Source of the DNA: Rhea pennata
Lineage: Eukaryota > Chordata > Aves > Rheiformes > Rheidae
NCBI RefSeq assembly: GCF_028389875.1
Contig: NC_084665.1
Span: forward strand, 18,942,001-19,006,000
Length of the DNA stretch: 64,000 bases
Direction of reading: 5' to 3'
Part shown: in pieces, positions 48,057 through 61,400 of the stretch
Numbering within the stretch: position 1 is the stretch's first letter
How the letters are laid out: the number at the start of each line of letters is the position of its first letter
Notes under the pieces: model-generated
What the model was told of the DNA's origin: nothing
Database searches by the model: none
Seen by the model: only the letters and a program-made list of their open reading frames with translations
Position numbers and translations under genes: made by a program

Positions 48057-51000
48057 CTTTGGGCTGCACAACTTTCTCATCCATCTTGCAGTACTTTCTG
48101 CCTTTGCAGCTAAACCGTCTGTTTGCCATCACTCCAAGGAACATGCAAATGTTCTTGGAAGTAAGACTTTACACAAAATGTTCCACACTCACTATGACAA
48201 CTGTTTGAGGGCTAAACAGCTTATTATACTATGCTGTGTGACTCTGATATGAATGCATTTACTCTTATGTCCTACCAATGCCCACTCTATTTCTTTTGTC
48301 AAGAGGTTGTCAAATAATTGGGAAACAAGGTTAGTTTTCCTATTATTTTAAAATATTTTTAAGTCTCCTTGACCATGTTTTCTTTCCTTGCTTGAAAACT
48401 TGATTGGGATTTGTCTAGGATATATGGATGCCCCTGACTCAGAAATCTCTATTACACATATACTGGCATACAGACCACAGGCAATAAAATCAGATACAAA
48501 TTTTTTGACCATGTACAAGTTACTGGTAGAGGGCTTGCACGGTAAATACAGTTCTCAGACACACTACAGGAGTCTTATGATCTAAGTATCTTGCAAAAGA
48601 CTATACAAGTGCAACAAATGTGGCATACTGAAGATAAGCAGCGCTCACTGCAAACACACAGTGGGTTAGATCCCCTCAGCAAGTATACATATTTCAGGCT
48701 GGGAATTCCTGATCAGAAATAGGAAGCTTCTGCTCTTTATCTTGACAGACACCTTTCAGGAAGGCTTCACTTCTGACTGTAAAGGCCTAGAGTAGGTTAG
48801 GGTTTTTAAATTGGTTATCAAGAGCAAAGCTCAAAAAGCTGTGTATGGAAGGGTGAATTTTACTGTTTCTGCATCACATATGGGGAAACTGAGGTAAGGG
48901 ATGATTATGTGGCCCATTCAGCATGGCCAGCTTGAAGCAGTATCTCCTAACTCACAGCTGCAAGGTTTATCGATTAAAGTACATTTTACACAAGAAGAAA
49001 TGGCAGTTACTTCAAAGGTTTGTTTAGCATATCTAAAAGCACAGAAACATCAGAAAGAGAGAAGACCAGAATACCAGGTTTCATATGCAAGAGGATTAGA
49101 ACCATTTGCAATAGGTCCCTTGTCTGGGTCATACATATTTAAACACTCCACACAAATGGCAGCCTGAAGCTTTAATTCCCTGGCAAGCAAGCATGAGGGA
49201 AGGACCAGCTTCAATCAGTTTTCTACAGCTGTTGAAAGAAGTGTGTCCCTACTATCGTTATGTGCAGTAAGCTGCTGGATCAACACTGCAAACTCACACA
49301 AAAAGGTTCTACACATTCTCTGCTGATTTGTTAATGCTATTTTTTAATACGAAGAGGATCAACACATCACTGCTAAATGCGCTACAAGTGAATCTCCTAA
49401 AAAACCAGCAAATAAAAAACAAACAACCCCCCCCAACTTACTGCTGCAGATGAAATTAGACCATTCCTGAAGTGGGATGAAACACTCTTTGTCTGAGTAT
49501 AATCTGCTTCTCAAGAAAATTTTAACCTTAGCTTGACTATCATTACCGTCTCTGTCTCACTCCGAAGTAAAGCTCACTCTCTGTGCAGTCTGGACACCTC
49601 GCACAGTACCTGTTTCTGTATCAAATGTGAAGTGTAGGCCAACCAGCAAAACGAAGTGACCCCAGGTTGAGATGCTGGGAGAAGACCAAGGGAGTGAAGA
49701 GTGGGCAAGCAGCATGCTTGGAGCAGTGAGAATGAAGGATGACACCAACCAGAAAGAGGAAAACACACTAGGTAAGAAAGAATGAGCTATACACTTGGCT
49801 CACCGTAAAGAGTTTCCCAAAGAAAAGCTGATTAGCCATGTGAAGTAAAAAAAATGATCACTAGGAGCACTTGAATTTAATTTGCATAGATCTCTCTCTA
49901 AAAAAAACACCTACAACACACACCCCTATATGTAGGGAGGGATTGGGCAAGAGGAAATTAGCAGAACCCCACTGATGGGGAACTCTGTAAAACCACTGCC
50001 TAATAGTACTCCTGGGACTGCAAGAAGGCTTAGTCAGGAAACAACCAATTTTAAAGTTCTTTTCCCCATCTCTGCTTAAAACACCTGCTTTTGCACATTT
50101 TAAGAAGAATTTTCCCCAAGGAAAGTCTCATCATTCTACTTCTCTAGTGGGTCAATAATCAAGCAAAGTAGGTGTGTTTGCCTGCAGTTCGGAGAAGTTG
50201 TCTAGGGAAAAACTGCTTTTTGAAAACCGTTTAGAGACCGCAGCACGACTTTCTTCATCCTACATGTTTTCACAACCCATTGTAGAAGGAATGAAAGAAA
50301 GAGGAAATCAAATAACGTTCACAATTTTGCATTTAGAATCTAATTAAACTAAGAAACCTCTATTATGGCAAAAAAGTCATGCCAGTAGCCCAGCTATTCA
50401 GGACAAAGACATCACTTCAGTAGCTTTATACTCTCATGACTTTCTTAATGCAGTAGTAGAACTACACCTCCTTCACACTTACAAACAATATTCTGCCCTA
50501 CACTATACAGAAAAAGGCACCTCAGAAAATGAACACTGTACGACAGCGCTGAGGAATGATTACAAAGCTTTTTTGCAATTACTGTTACACAGCTATAAAC
50601 ACAGGGTAGATGATTAATACAAGCTGCAGTCTCCATTTTGGGATGGCCAAACACCTCAAAGGCACTTTTCCTCATCTAAACTTCCTGTGTTCCAGTCACA
50701 GTTATTTATATTTCAGGATCTGTTAATACATGACATTACTTCAGGTAATCACAATGCATAGCTGGTTGTTTTGGACACTGCACTCATAGAGCAAGCAATT
50801 CTTACCAGGCTCACAGCCAAAATAACAGCACCAGCACAGAAACATGCCTTGGATGTCCCTCCCACCCTGGCCATGGGGCTGGTGGCTTCCCTGTGACAGC
50901 CCCACAAGGGTTGGGGCCGGGGCTCGGTCTCTCTGACTGGGTTTTGGGGTCCCTCCGGCCTGCCACCATGCCTCTGTGCTCCTCTGCATGTGTGCAGACA

Positions 51001-54000
51001 AGCCTTTTACTACACAACTGAGTGTTACAAAACCTTACGATCGAGAGGCTCTTGCTAGGTTCAAAATGAAGATATCATAGTTAGACTGAAAATTACTTTT
51101 AATTGTGTACATTAAATAACAGAATGTCGTTACAATTTTAGGGGGAAAATAGCTTGAACATGAAAGGCAGGATTAAAATAGTCTAAGCTTTTTTAAAAAT
51201 AGATTTGCAAAGAGAACATTGCAAGCCAGTTGCAATTGTTGAAACCTCTAGAAGCAACGTCAGCCCCAGAGCAACGTAGGCTAACTGGGCTGTTCTACAG
51301 CCTCCCCTCCGTGCCAGGAGCTGCAGCACTGCTCATCCTTCAGGGGAGGAACAAGGACACTTCCTTGCTAGCAGGTGGGACTGAGCAGCTCACCGCAAGA
51401 CAGGAGGATCCACACAAGTAGTGACCGGGGAGTCAAAATGATGATCCTGAGCACAAGCTTTTAAGGCCAAAATGACCATCAGTGAGCCAAAAAACGAGAA
51501 CAGGCCCCAGGTAAACCCATGTAATGGAAGTGTTCAGACTCCCAGCAGTCTGCGGTGTGAGTGGGCACCTTAGTCTCTCCTCATGCATTAGCAGAATTGC
51601 AATGGCAGCTTTTATCCATTTCCCTCCCTAGTGAGGAGTATTGCAGCCGTAATTTGTCCTGCTTTACTTACTATTGACGCTACTTTAAATCATACAAGGA
51701 CTATACAGGCTCTTCCCCTGCATGGGTCCAGCAGAGAAGATACTATCCGTAACCGCAGTACATTACAGAATGGTGAGCCTAATGGGGCTTAATAAAATAA
51801 GCACAATAACCTTGAAATAAGCTCTTCTGTGGAACCAGTAACTGTGGCCTTCGTCCCTTCCACCTGCCACCACACTATAACTACATCTCCTTCCTTCTAC
51901 AAAGCACTATGCATACCCCTCCATCATACAACTCAATCACAATCAAATCAGAGATGGAAACTAGTTTAGCAAAACTAGTTATGTTTCACAATATCTGATT
52001 ATTGTATGTTAGCTTTGAGAGAAGGATGCGTTCGGGGGCATTAAAACAAAAGCCATCTAAAACTGCTTACTGGGAAATATTACTGTCTTGACTCCTGAGA
52101 AAAGATGTAAGTCGTTTTTCTTTGAGAATAGTATCAGAAAGGAGCAGCATCAAGGATTTACAGCCCCTCTGGGGAAGCATCATTCTTGTGAAGATTTAAA
52201 ACTCCAGGCAACCCTCTTTAAAGTGATAGTGTCAGCCAGGGTTAATCTAAATCACTCTCAACTCAATAGTTATTGGAAATCTTTTTTGGGTAAGTGTAGC
52301 AATCAAATAAGCAAACAAAAAATGCTAGCCTTGATTAACAGCAAACAGCAATCCTGCATACCAATTCTCTCTCTAGCTGTGCAGCTTTCTGCTGGCACTG
52401 TGATACAAGGAGACACGAAGATGTTTTACCTGCTGACATGAAGGAGTTAAAGAAATAGCACCTCTTCTCCTCAGTGCTGGAAGCCTCAGGGAGCGAAAGT
52501 GCTGGTTACTTTTTGCACTGCAGAAGGAAGCACCTGTGTTCTAAGTACTATACATGGGAATAAAGGACTACCAGAAATGGCTACGATGTACCTCCAGCCT
52601 GGCTGGTAAAAGAACTAGAGATGTAAAGACTTCCTCATAGCTATCAGCACATGTTACTTGTGCTTAATTCTTTTGTTAAATACATGCAAAGCGCACGGGT
52701 CTTCAGTCTGATGCTACAATGTAATGTGTAAAACAATACCTCTAATGGAAGTTGGGGGAAAGGCGGATCTGCTTTGACTTTGAAATCTCATTTAATTGCT
52801 TTAAGGCCAGAAGGGAATGTTATGTTCCTCTAAGCTTATCTCCTGATTAACACAGGCCACAGGAACTTAAGCAGAATGTTTTTATTTTTGCCATGGGATA
52901 GTCTATGACATCCCATGTTGTCTTAAAGCCTTTAAGAAGAGAGGCAATTTTTCTAATTAATTATCCTGGGGGTGGAGGGAAGCAAGGGAAAGAGAAAAGC
53001 AGTACCTTACCTCTATTCTAAACATATCTAGTTACACCTTCCAACCTCTCTTTCCTGCTATAGCTCTGCTAAATAAAAAATCTGTTTGTATTCATGTAAG
53101 TAGGTGTAGGCCTCATCTACCAACCTCTTACATTGCTCTTTAATAAACTAGACATGCTGAGCTTCTTAAATCTCAATATAAAGCGTATTTTTTTAAAAGC
53201 TCAAATCCCTCTTCCAGGTCTCTGAATATTTTCAAATATTTCAACACACTTTTCAAAGTGTGGGTACTGGAACCAGACAGAATTCTCCAAAGTGGCCTCC
53301 TTAGGTCTGCACACCAAGAATTAATACTAACTCCTATTTCTTATTTTTCCCTGTGCACCCAAAGACTATGTCCTTTCTTGCAGCTACAGCATTGCTTTGG
53401 GACTTGATTTTCCATCCTGTTTATTGACTATTACAAAGTCCTTTGCAGTATCCTGGAGGGAAGTGGAGTCAGCAACCTACCATTAGAGTGCCGAAGATGA
53501 TACCTGGTAGGGTTTGAAGTGACAGGGCTGAGAAGCAAAAGTACAGTGAACCTTGGCGTGTGCTCCTCCATGCTCCGACGGGGCCATTGCCTCACACTGG
53601 CATGAGAAGCTGCTTGAACAGTAATGGGGACCTGACAGGTTTCTCTCTGGTTTCTGTGGAATTTCTACCAGGAAAGACAAATACCGTCTGGCAGACGATC
53701 CTTGAAAGTCTGGTGACCCTGGACTTGAGGTAAGGGCATGCAAAGAGGCTATGTCAGGGTTTTTCCACTCTCACCTATCCCAGAACCCAAGATTCTCCTA
53801 TGCCCATCTGGTGTTTGCTAATCAGCTTTACATCTGTTGTTTTAACACATCTCTCCGCTCACCTTCTCCATAATTCAAAAGATAAGGAACAGTACAGTTC
53901 AGCAAACGGTAATTTACCCAGATTTCTCACTTTTATTTTATTAGCGTCATTACACTAAACTTATAATGTCAATAAGGACTAATTAACTCAACTACCTCTT

Positions 54001-55484
54001 ACAGATTTTGTGATTTTTTTGTAAGCCTACCAATGCTACTCTAAATGGCAGGAATAGATCTCTCTCTTTTCTTTTTGAATGTGAGAGATGCTGTCATCTT
54101 TTCTCCAACAAATTCCTTCCTTCCTTCTTTCAAAACCAAATCAAAACCAACACAAGAGGGAAGACATGTTATAATTCAGTTATAACATGAACACTAAGTC
54201 CTATGGGAAGACTAGGGAAAGATAAGGGTGGATCAAAAAGTGTAATAACCTGGTCTGCAAAAGAAAAGATTCATCAAGCACTAAGCTAAGTCTTAGCTCA
54301 AGGATTAAACTGTACAAAAATGCTTAGGCACATGTCAAGCTGAAGTGAAGTACAGAAGACTCAGCTCTTTTAGCTGTAGGCATCGTTTGCTCAGCTACTC
54401 TTTACAGGAGAAATACAAGTATGGGTCATGGTCCTGGATTTCACACTGTTTCACACTTTTCAAACTATTAATGTTTTAAAAAATTCAACTTTATCTTTCC
54501 ATTTCCCCAGACCTGGGCCCTCTGACTTTTATCAAAGTCTTCGTTAGCTTGCCTAAAATGCTGTGCCCTGCTCGTGGGTAATGGTGTGAACACAAAACGA
54601 CTAAAGACTTTAGGCATCAAGTTTGTTATGTTCAAGGATGGTATCTCTAAGCAAATGAGGGAAAGGTGTCCAGCGAAGAGTGGGGATCCAGCTGTGATGG
54701 GGAACATGTTGGCATAGTGGCTGCATTTACAAGACTGCCAAACAGCAGTTGCCCTTCCATCTTCTCTCCCGTACTCTGAAGGGTTATTTTATAAAAATTG
54801 CAAAGCAAAAGCTGATCGAGCTAAAAATAAAATACAGACTATGTGGAGAGGAGGGAATGAAGGGATAAAAGGGTTGGAATAACAAGTTATTTTCAGTCGT
54901 TAGGGATGACCAGGCATAACTGACTCACCACTCTTTACTCTATCATTCCTGAACTATATTTACCAAACCCAGATAATAAAAATACCCATGTTTATTCCTC
55001 CCCACACATAGTTACTCTCTTCTATTCTCCCATATTGCATGGGATTACACATACGCAAATTGGTTTTCACAGGGAAGTTACATTAGGAAGGAGAGAACAG
55101 GCTATTTCAAAACTTATAGTATACTACTACTTATTTGTACAAAAATTTATATTTCATGTAATAGACATTGCCCCAATGGTATGCATCTCTCCAGCTCCAA
55201 TATGCTTTAACACAAATTTCTGGCAAATAGCCAATAAATTCATATTATGCTTAAAACAAAAATAATTTACTATACTGCAGTGAAAATCTTTTAAAAAACA
55301 TCACAGATAGTCTACTTTGCCTTTACAAGACACATTTGTAGAAAAGCAAATGTATATAAATTAGGAAACCGCTGAATCTAAAAAAAGTAACTAGTCATTC
55401 AAGTATTTCTGGAAATCCAAATACCATGACAACTACGCAAAAATAAGATATTGGCTAGCCTTAAAAAAGTTAAAACATATGTAT

Positions 55485-55510
55485 TTTATATATATAAAAA
55501 TATATATAAT
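55485..55510 (+). repeat. TA-rich microsatellite
   Basis: (TA)n runs separated by AAAA, partly self-complementary, within the LCLAT1 intron. Confidence 0.85.
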
Positions 55511-57840
55511 GCATGTACACTTAGGCTTATTCATATCTTCTAATATAGCAGCCTATCAATCTTATTCTTCAGTTATTTGATGGCATTGAAATCACTGGGA
55601 ATCTGAGAAAGAAGTAATATACCTATGTACACATCTTTGCTCTCTGACCGGACCTACAATATCTCGTCTGGATGGAATTAAGCACATATCTCTAGAATTT
55701 TTTTAAAAATGTGGTTCTTAGAGGTAATCCATTTTGGCTACAATTCAGCTATTGCATCTGAAATTTCCACACTCAGTTCTGACTGATCTCACTGAATTAA
55801 CAGTAAATCAAAACACTGCAACAGTTCACATATACCACTGGTGTACCAATTATGTTCAGAATTGCAGTGTATTATTGGTAGATAATCAATGCAACTGGCT
55901 TGAAATTCGGAATTCCTGGAAAATAAAAATGTTCCTTTTTAAAGATGTCAGTAGTAGCAGTACGTATGAACTGTCATGTTGTAGCACAAAAGCATATGTT
56001 AGCTTTCAGCATTCCAGTTAAAATATAAACATTAAATGGGCTAGCATTTCCAGTTTCCCTGTCTGCTCCATCAGATGTTATTTATTTCCCCCAATTCTTT
56101 AAAACCAATGTTTATACTAGTTTCAAATACAGATATTTTTATAGTTCTAGGATTCACCAGGAGACAGGATAGGAATTTTCTGATCATTTTAAATGAAGGA
56201 ACATTAGGGCCTACCCCATCCCCAGACAGACCTTTCAACTTATTCTGAGTTTTGTCTTTTGTGAAGGTACCACAAAACCAGAGTGAGGCAGGCTCTAAGG
56301 AGTGGAGAAAAAGAATTCACCACAAATATTCAGAAGAAAACAGTTGTAGCAGTTCTTGCTACACTAACCAAAGAGTGTCCAATCTTTTCAGAAAGGCAAT
56401 GGAGTTTTAATTTTTCATCATGCCTCTGGTTAATGTCAATGTAAGGCTGTTGGTAAGAGTAACATAGCACCACCTAACATTATACTGCAATAGTAGCAAT
56501 AAGTAAATAAACAACAATAGAACAATTTTTTTTATTTTTGGCTTCCAGTGCATTACATCCATTCTCTTCTGAAATGCAGATACAAAGCACAGCTTACTTT
56601 CCTTCCCTTACTCTATTTCTCTCTTTTTCTTTTCTTGTTATGGTTCCAAACAAGTAACCTTTGGTTAATTCAGTGCAGTTTGCTATTTATTCTTATCACT
56701 ACCCAAAGTTAACCACTAGAGAGTACTCTTTAGCTGCTCAGTGAGACCTGACTCTACCCTCTTTGAACTGTCCCAAACATCAGTCATGATTAACATGGCC
56801 TTCAGTAGCAGTCGAGTATTAGTAGCAAACTTCCATGTCTCACAATACTATAAGATGGGCTAGATGATACATCCAGTACCATTAAATTTGGGACACATGA
56901 GAAGAAAAGAGAAAAGGTATTCAGACTTAGGGAGATGTAGTATTAAAAATATTGCCCATACTAAACCAAAACACTAGATGAAAATGTAGCCTGCAACAAA
57001 AATAGAATATAAACCAGATGTTGAAAAAACACCTGCTAGCAGCCACCTCAAATATTTGGATTGAGTGCTTCCACATACATCCAGAGCCAATCTCTTATAC
57101 TTCATGCCTCACTGATTTGTTCTATTGCCATTCTTGGTCACAGCGGTTTGTTTTCATTTCAGTGTACAAAGCAAGAGGAATGCAGAACAGCACCAGCAGT
57201 CTGACAAGAAGGCATAATTTCAGCATGCACAAGACTGTTAGACTTGAACTTCTCTCTGATTAATATATATACTAAATCCACGTTATCCTCTTGCTCCAAC
57301 TATTTTTTTTTAAATCTAGGACATTGATTTCGTTTCTGAAAACATTTCATACTCTATTATTAGAAGAGACTCTGCACAGAAATGCCTTGTTTATTATCTG
57401 AATTCACAGCTGAAGTATATTTACATATAAACAAGCTCATCTATATGTCTCACTGAGCATAGTAAGTTTTGTGCAGAGAAGCACTTGAGTTTCAGTTAAC
57501 CAGCAAAGCTCTCATCCTGAATTAGCCAAAACAACAGAGCCATTAATATAGTTTAATATTTATTTTTTTAATCTATCTCTCCAGATGTAATTTAACTATT
57601 TAATATTCAGCCCTAATACTCCCAATCCCTGAATTTCTGCATTTTTTTCTTCAGCTGACTGGCTACATAAATCATATAGCTACCTGATACGAGAGCATAC
57701 AGCATTGGAAATAACAGGCATTCAGATCTGTGATTAGATGCTCTGAGATACGAACTTATTGCTCCCAGTCTCCTGATGCTAAAACAGTTTCCACCAGACC
57801 ATGATACACAAGTGGACAAATCTTATTAAATTTAATCAGC

Positions 57841-58470
57841 CCAGTACTTGGGGGAGCCATATTAATCAGAAAGGGATTTAATGAAAAGCCTCAACTCCAA
57901 TGAATACTCTTTAATTACGAGTGACTAATACTTATCCACAAAGAGGAATTTGTTTCAGGATTAGTCTGAGGCCTGGAAGAAGCCAAAGACATCAATTTAA
58001 TAATGGAATGCCTAATTAAAGTATAATGGAATCCTAATTGTGATATACTGCTTGGTAGTGCACATGATTTATTTAGAACAATTGCTTTTCATTGGGCTCA
58101 TTAGGGAAAGTTAAACGAAACACAATAGTAGAAAAGAGAAGGGGAAAACAGACAGACTGGAACTTCCAAGATGATTATAATCAGCCGATGAAAGGCAGTG
58201 ACGTATTTGTCGGACAGAGCACTGCTATCCCTTCACAGGCTGCACTTTAAATCTTGAGAAAGGATAATGACGGCAGAGTGCTTTCCCTCCCTCATGATAC
58301 GGCATCAGCCCCAACTCCCCTGCTGCAGCTACTTCGGGGAGCTCCAGTAGTGGAAAGGCACTTTAAATCGCAGGGCCTGACTGTGGAAGCAGTTGAAGTG
58401 ACTCTTACTGCAAAAGCAAACACCTCCTCCTGATGGCATCCTGATGGGACTGCTGTTCCGGCCCCCTCAG
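57841..58470. promoter_or_regulatory. Candidate conserved enhancer-like element in the LCLAT1 intron
   Basis: This stretch has two TAATTA homeodomain cores (57912-57917 and 58013-58018) plus CTAATTG near 58034, ATTAATCA near 57861 and ATTATAATCA near 58174. They sit in sequence free of repeats and microsatellites that then becomes richer in GC and CpG toward 58.3-58.5 kb. This texture is typical of vertebrate developmental enhancers that lie in introns of unrelated genes. It is a judgement of texture only; conservation cannot be measured from a single sequence. Confidence 0.3.
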
Positions 58471-61400
58471 TAAAGCGGGCTAGCTGCTAGCTCCCCCCCA
58501 TTCATTCAAACCTCGGGGAGGGGCACGTGCTTTTATCCTGTATCATACTTTTATAAAGCGTCAATGTGAACAGCACTGAGCTGACCCCATATACTTTTCT
58601 TCCTTTCATTTGCAAAGCACTAGGAAAAGAGAAGAATGGAAAGGAGCTGCTCCTGCTGCTTCTCTGCTCTGCACTGTCCTGCAGATGGAAAACAGACGTA
58701 ATGGGGTCCAGTAGCAAACTATCTTCCTCTGCCATGGCAGCTGGAACTGCAGATCAATGCCTTTAGCTGGGCCTCAGTGATGTTTAATTGGTGATGCAGG
58801 AACTGCTGCACCAATAGAAACTGTCATGAGATCGCCACGGAAAAGAAAAAGGGATGCTAAAAACCGTAACATCTAAGGAAGCACAGCATCATGACCTCAC
58901 AGGCGAATGAGAGCTCACAGACATTTGAAACGGCCAACAGCAGAAAGATCTGTTTCTATAGAAATAAACAGATCTGCTAACGGTTTTGTTCTAACTACTG
59001 CTGATCCTAAGGATGCTTAGAGAAAGTTATGGCAAAGAGTTCTTGAATGAAAATGAGCAAAAACTATTGAGAGTGCCTAAGCAGTCATTCCTATGCCCAG
59101 ATGGAAGCTAAGTTCTGACCATCCATCTTATCCTTCCACACGTGCACCACTGCCAGTCTGCTAACCTGAAACATAAAAACTGAGCTTTATCCTAGGGACA
59201 GAAAAAGAGGAGGCTGTGGGCTATTGTTTCATCTTCAGATCCGGTCTCACGATTACCATAGCAAGGCTGAGAGAACTACTTATCCCAGTACAGAATGGCA
59301 TAACCTTGAGACAAGTGGGTCAGGCCGCTCAAGGCAGGCAGGAAAAGGAGGTTGATGCTTATGATCTACATACGCTACCTTTACGTTAAAGATGTGGGTT
59401 GCTGTGGTCTGCTTCTTTTTTAATAGAAATTAGAAGACAATCCCAACGCTGGCAACTGAAGTCACAGGCAGGAAATATTGCAAATCTCTTTTCGTACAGG
59501 CTCCTTTGAACGGAAGGCTAAAAAAGCTGATTTCCTGAAAACATGTGCTATAAACTTACATCTCTGAACTCGGATGGAACATTTAACTTAGTTGGCATTA
59601 CGCTCTACAAAGTTCCGAAAGTAGTCCTTACTAATGTTTTTAACATTGATGTTTGACACAAGCATGAGTAGGTACATAACTAAATCACAGTGAATAAAAT
59701 AAACATAGGCAGTTCAATTTATTTCATAGAAATTATAGAAAGAAATGGCCTGTAAATTAAAAAGACCATTGTTGTCAGCATAGAATTGTTTTCCTTAAAA
59801 ATTCTCACTTAGGAAAAATGAAGCTTCCCCAAATTTCACATAGTGCAGCAAGCAGACAATGCTTAATTAATAGAAGATGTTATATGCCATAGCAGGAAAT
59901 TCTTTTGAGACATGTTTTCCATACATACACTTCACTATAGGAAACAAAGTGGCCTAACACGTCTGAATTTGGAAACCTTTTTCCTCAACAATGCCTGAAC
60001 AATACATCTGAGCACTTCCGCTGAAAGCGTAAAAAGGATTGCATAGTCCTCGCTTCTGCAGAGTCCTCCACTGTAAAATCCTGAAGCATATAGCAATAGC
60101 AAATACAGAATTTGAAGCATGCACAGCCACAATATATCCCAGAGAACTTCATATCCCTTGGTAATAACTTGCATTTTTTCTTCAAGTGCTTGTTCATATG
60201 CATAGTCCACTGCAGCCAGCTTTCAGTGGTGGTCCTGCTAATCAGAACTTTACATCTCAATGGCCAGGAACAAACTAGAATCTATCTGAACAGACTTTAG
60301 GTGAAACTGCTACTCTCACTCATGTTTGGTCTGTGGATACAAACAGTTGTGGAGAGCTTCAGACAGAAGGTGAAGGCCAAGAGACCTCCTGACAACTGGT
60401 AAATGTACTGACACCTCTGCTCTGAAGGAACAAGCCACAGTGAAGAAAGCTGGCTCAGGACTTAGAGCTCTAATCTAATCCATACAAAAGGCTTTGCCAT
60501 GGAAGAATACAATGCATTCATCAGCTGGGAGCAACTAGATGGCTCCCATTTTCCGTTCCAACGTGAAGGAAGGCCTTTATGAACAGGAGCGAAAAAACTG
60601 CCACTGATTCCAATGGCAGACCGATGAAGGCAGTGAGAAAAAACACAAGTTTTCTCAATCTCTCATTTGAGGAACTGCTTAAGTTAGACTTTTCAAGAGC
60701 TGTGGAGGGATAAACTATCAGCTGGTCTTTCACAAATGAATGATGGGCTGATGAAAGAATCCAGAATTACTTGAGATTAAAACAGGTTAACTCTGAGAAA
60801 GAGAACTTCAGCTGCTCTGCTGTACTTTTTGAAAAGTGGAAAATGTGACCCATAAATGATGAAACTCGAGATCTACCACACATCTCAGTATATTTTTTGT
60901 CTAGGCAATGGTGACACCAACTCCCATCAACTCTTCCACCTGCTCTGCTACTGAGAGCACTAAAAATAAACCAAGCAAGAAGCAATTACAGCATGACTAA
61001 TTCTGGAACCAAACATGAGTAAGGCAAAAAAAAATGCAAATGAAAAAGGTAAGACCTAATATTTTTACTCTCCCAAAGTAATGTCCATCTGTAGTTATAA
61101 GTTTGTTAAGTGACTAAAGGAACTTTAACTATGCCGTTTTATTGGAGAAATGGCCTTTCCAATGTTAAGACTGACAACAAAATTGATTCAGCAGACTAAC
61201 AACTTCTGTTCAATCACCTGTACTAACATCGGCTTAAGTGGACTTTACACCAAACTGACAAATTCTTTGATGAGTTTCTAAGGTACATTGTATGTCAAAC
61301 CAAAACACAGTATTAGAAGACCGACTATGCTGCTGCTATAGCAAATGTCTTAAAGAGACTACATAATGGAATATTTTTCTAGCATAGCAATCCATGATCT

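Noticed and set aside
59935..60260. Overlapping 91-codon minus frames in the LCLAT1 intron, one hydrophobic
   Set aside because: Checked against the missing LCLAT1 exon sequence as I know it; no match. Two different frames are open at once, as expected by chance.
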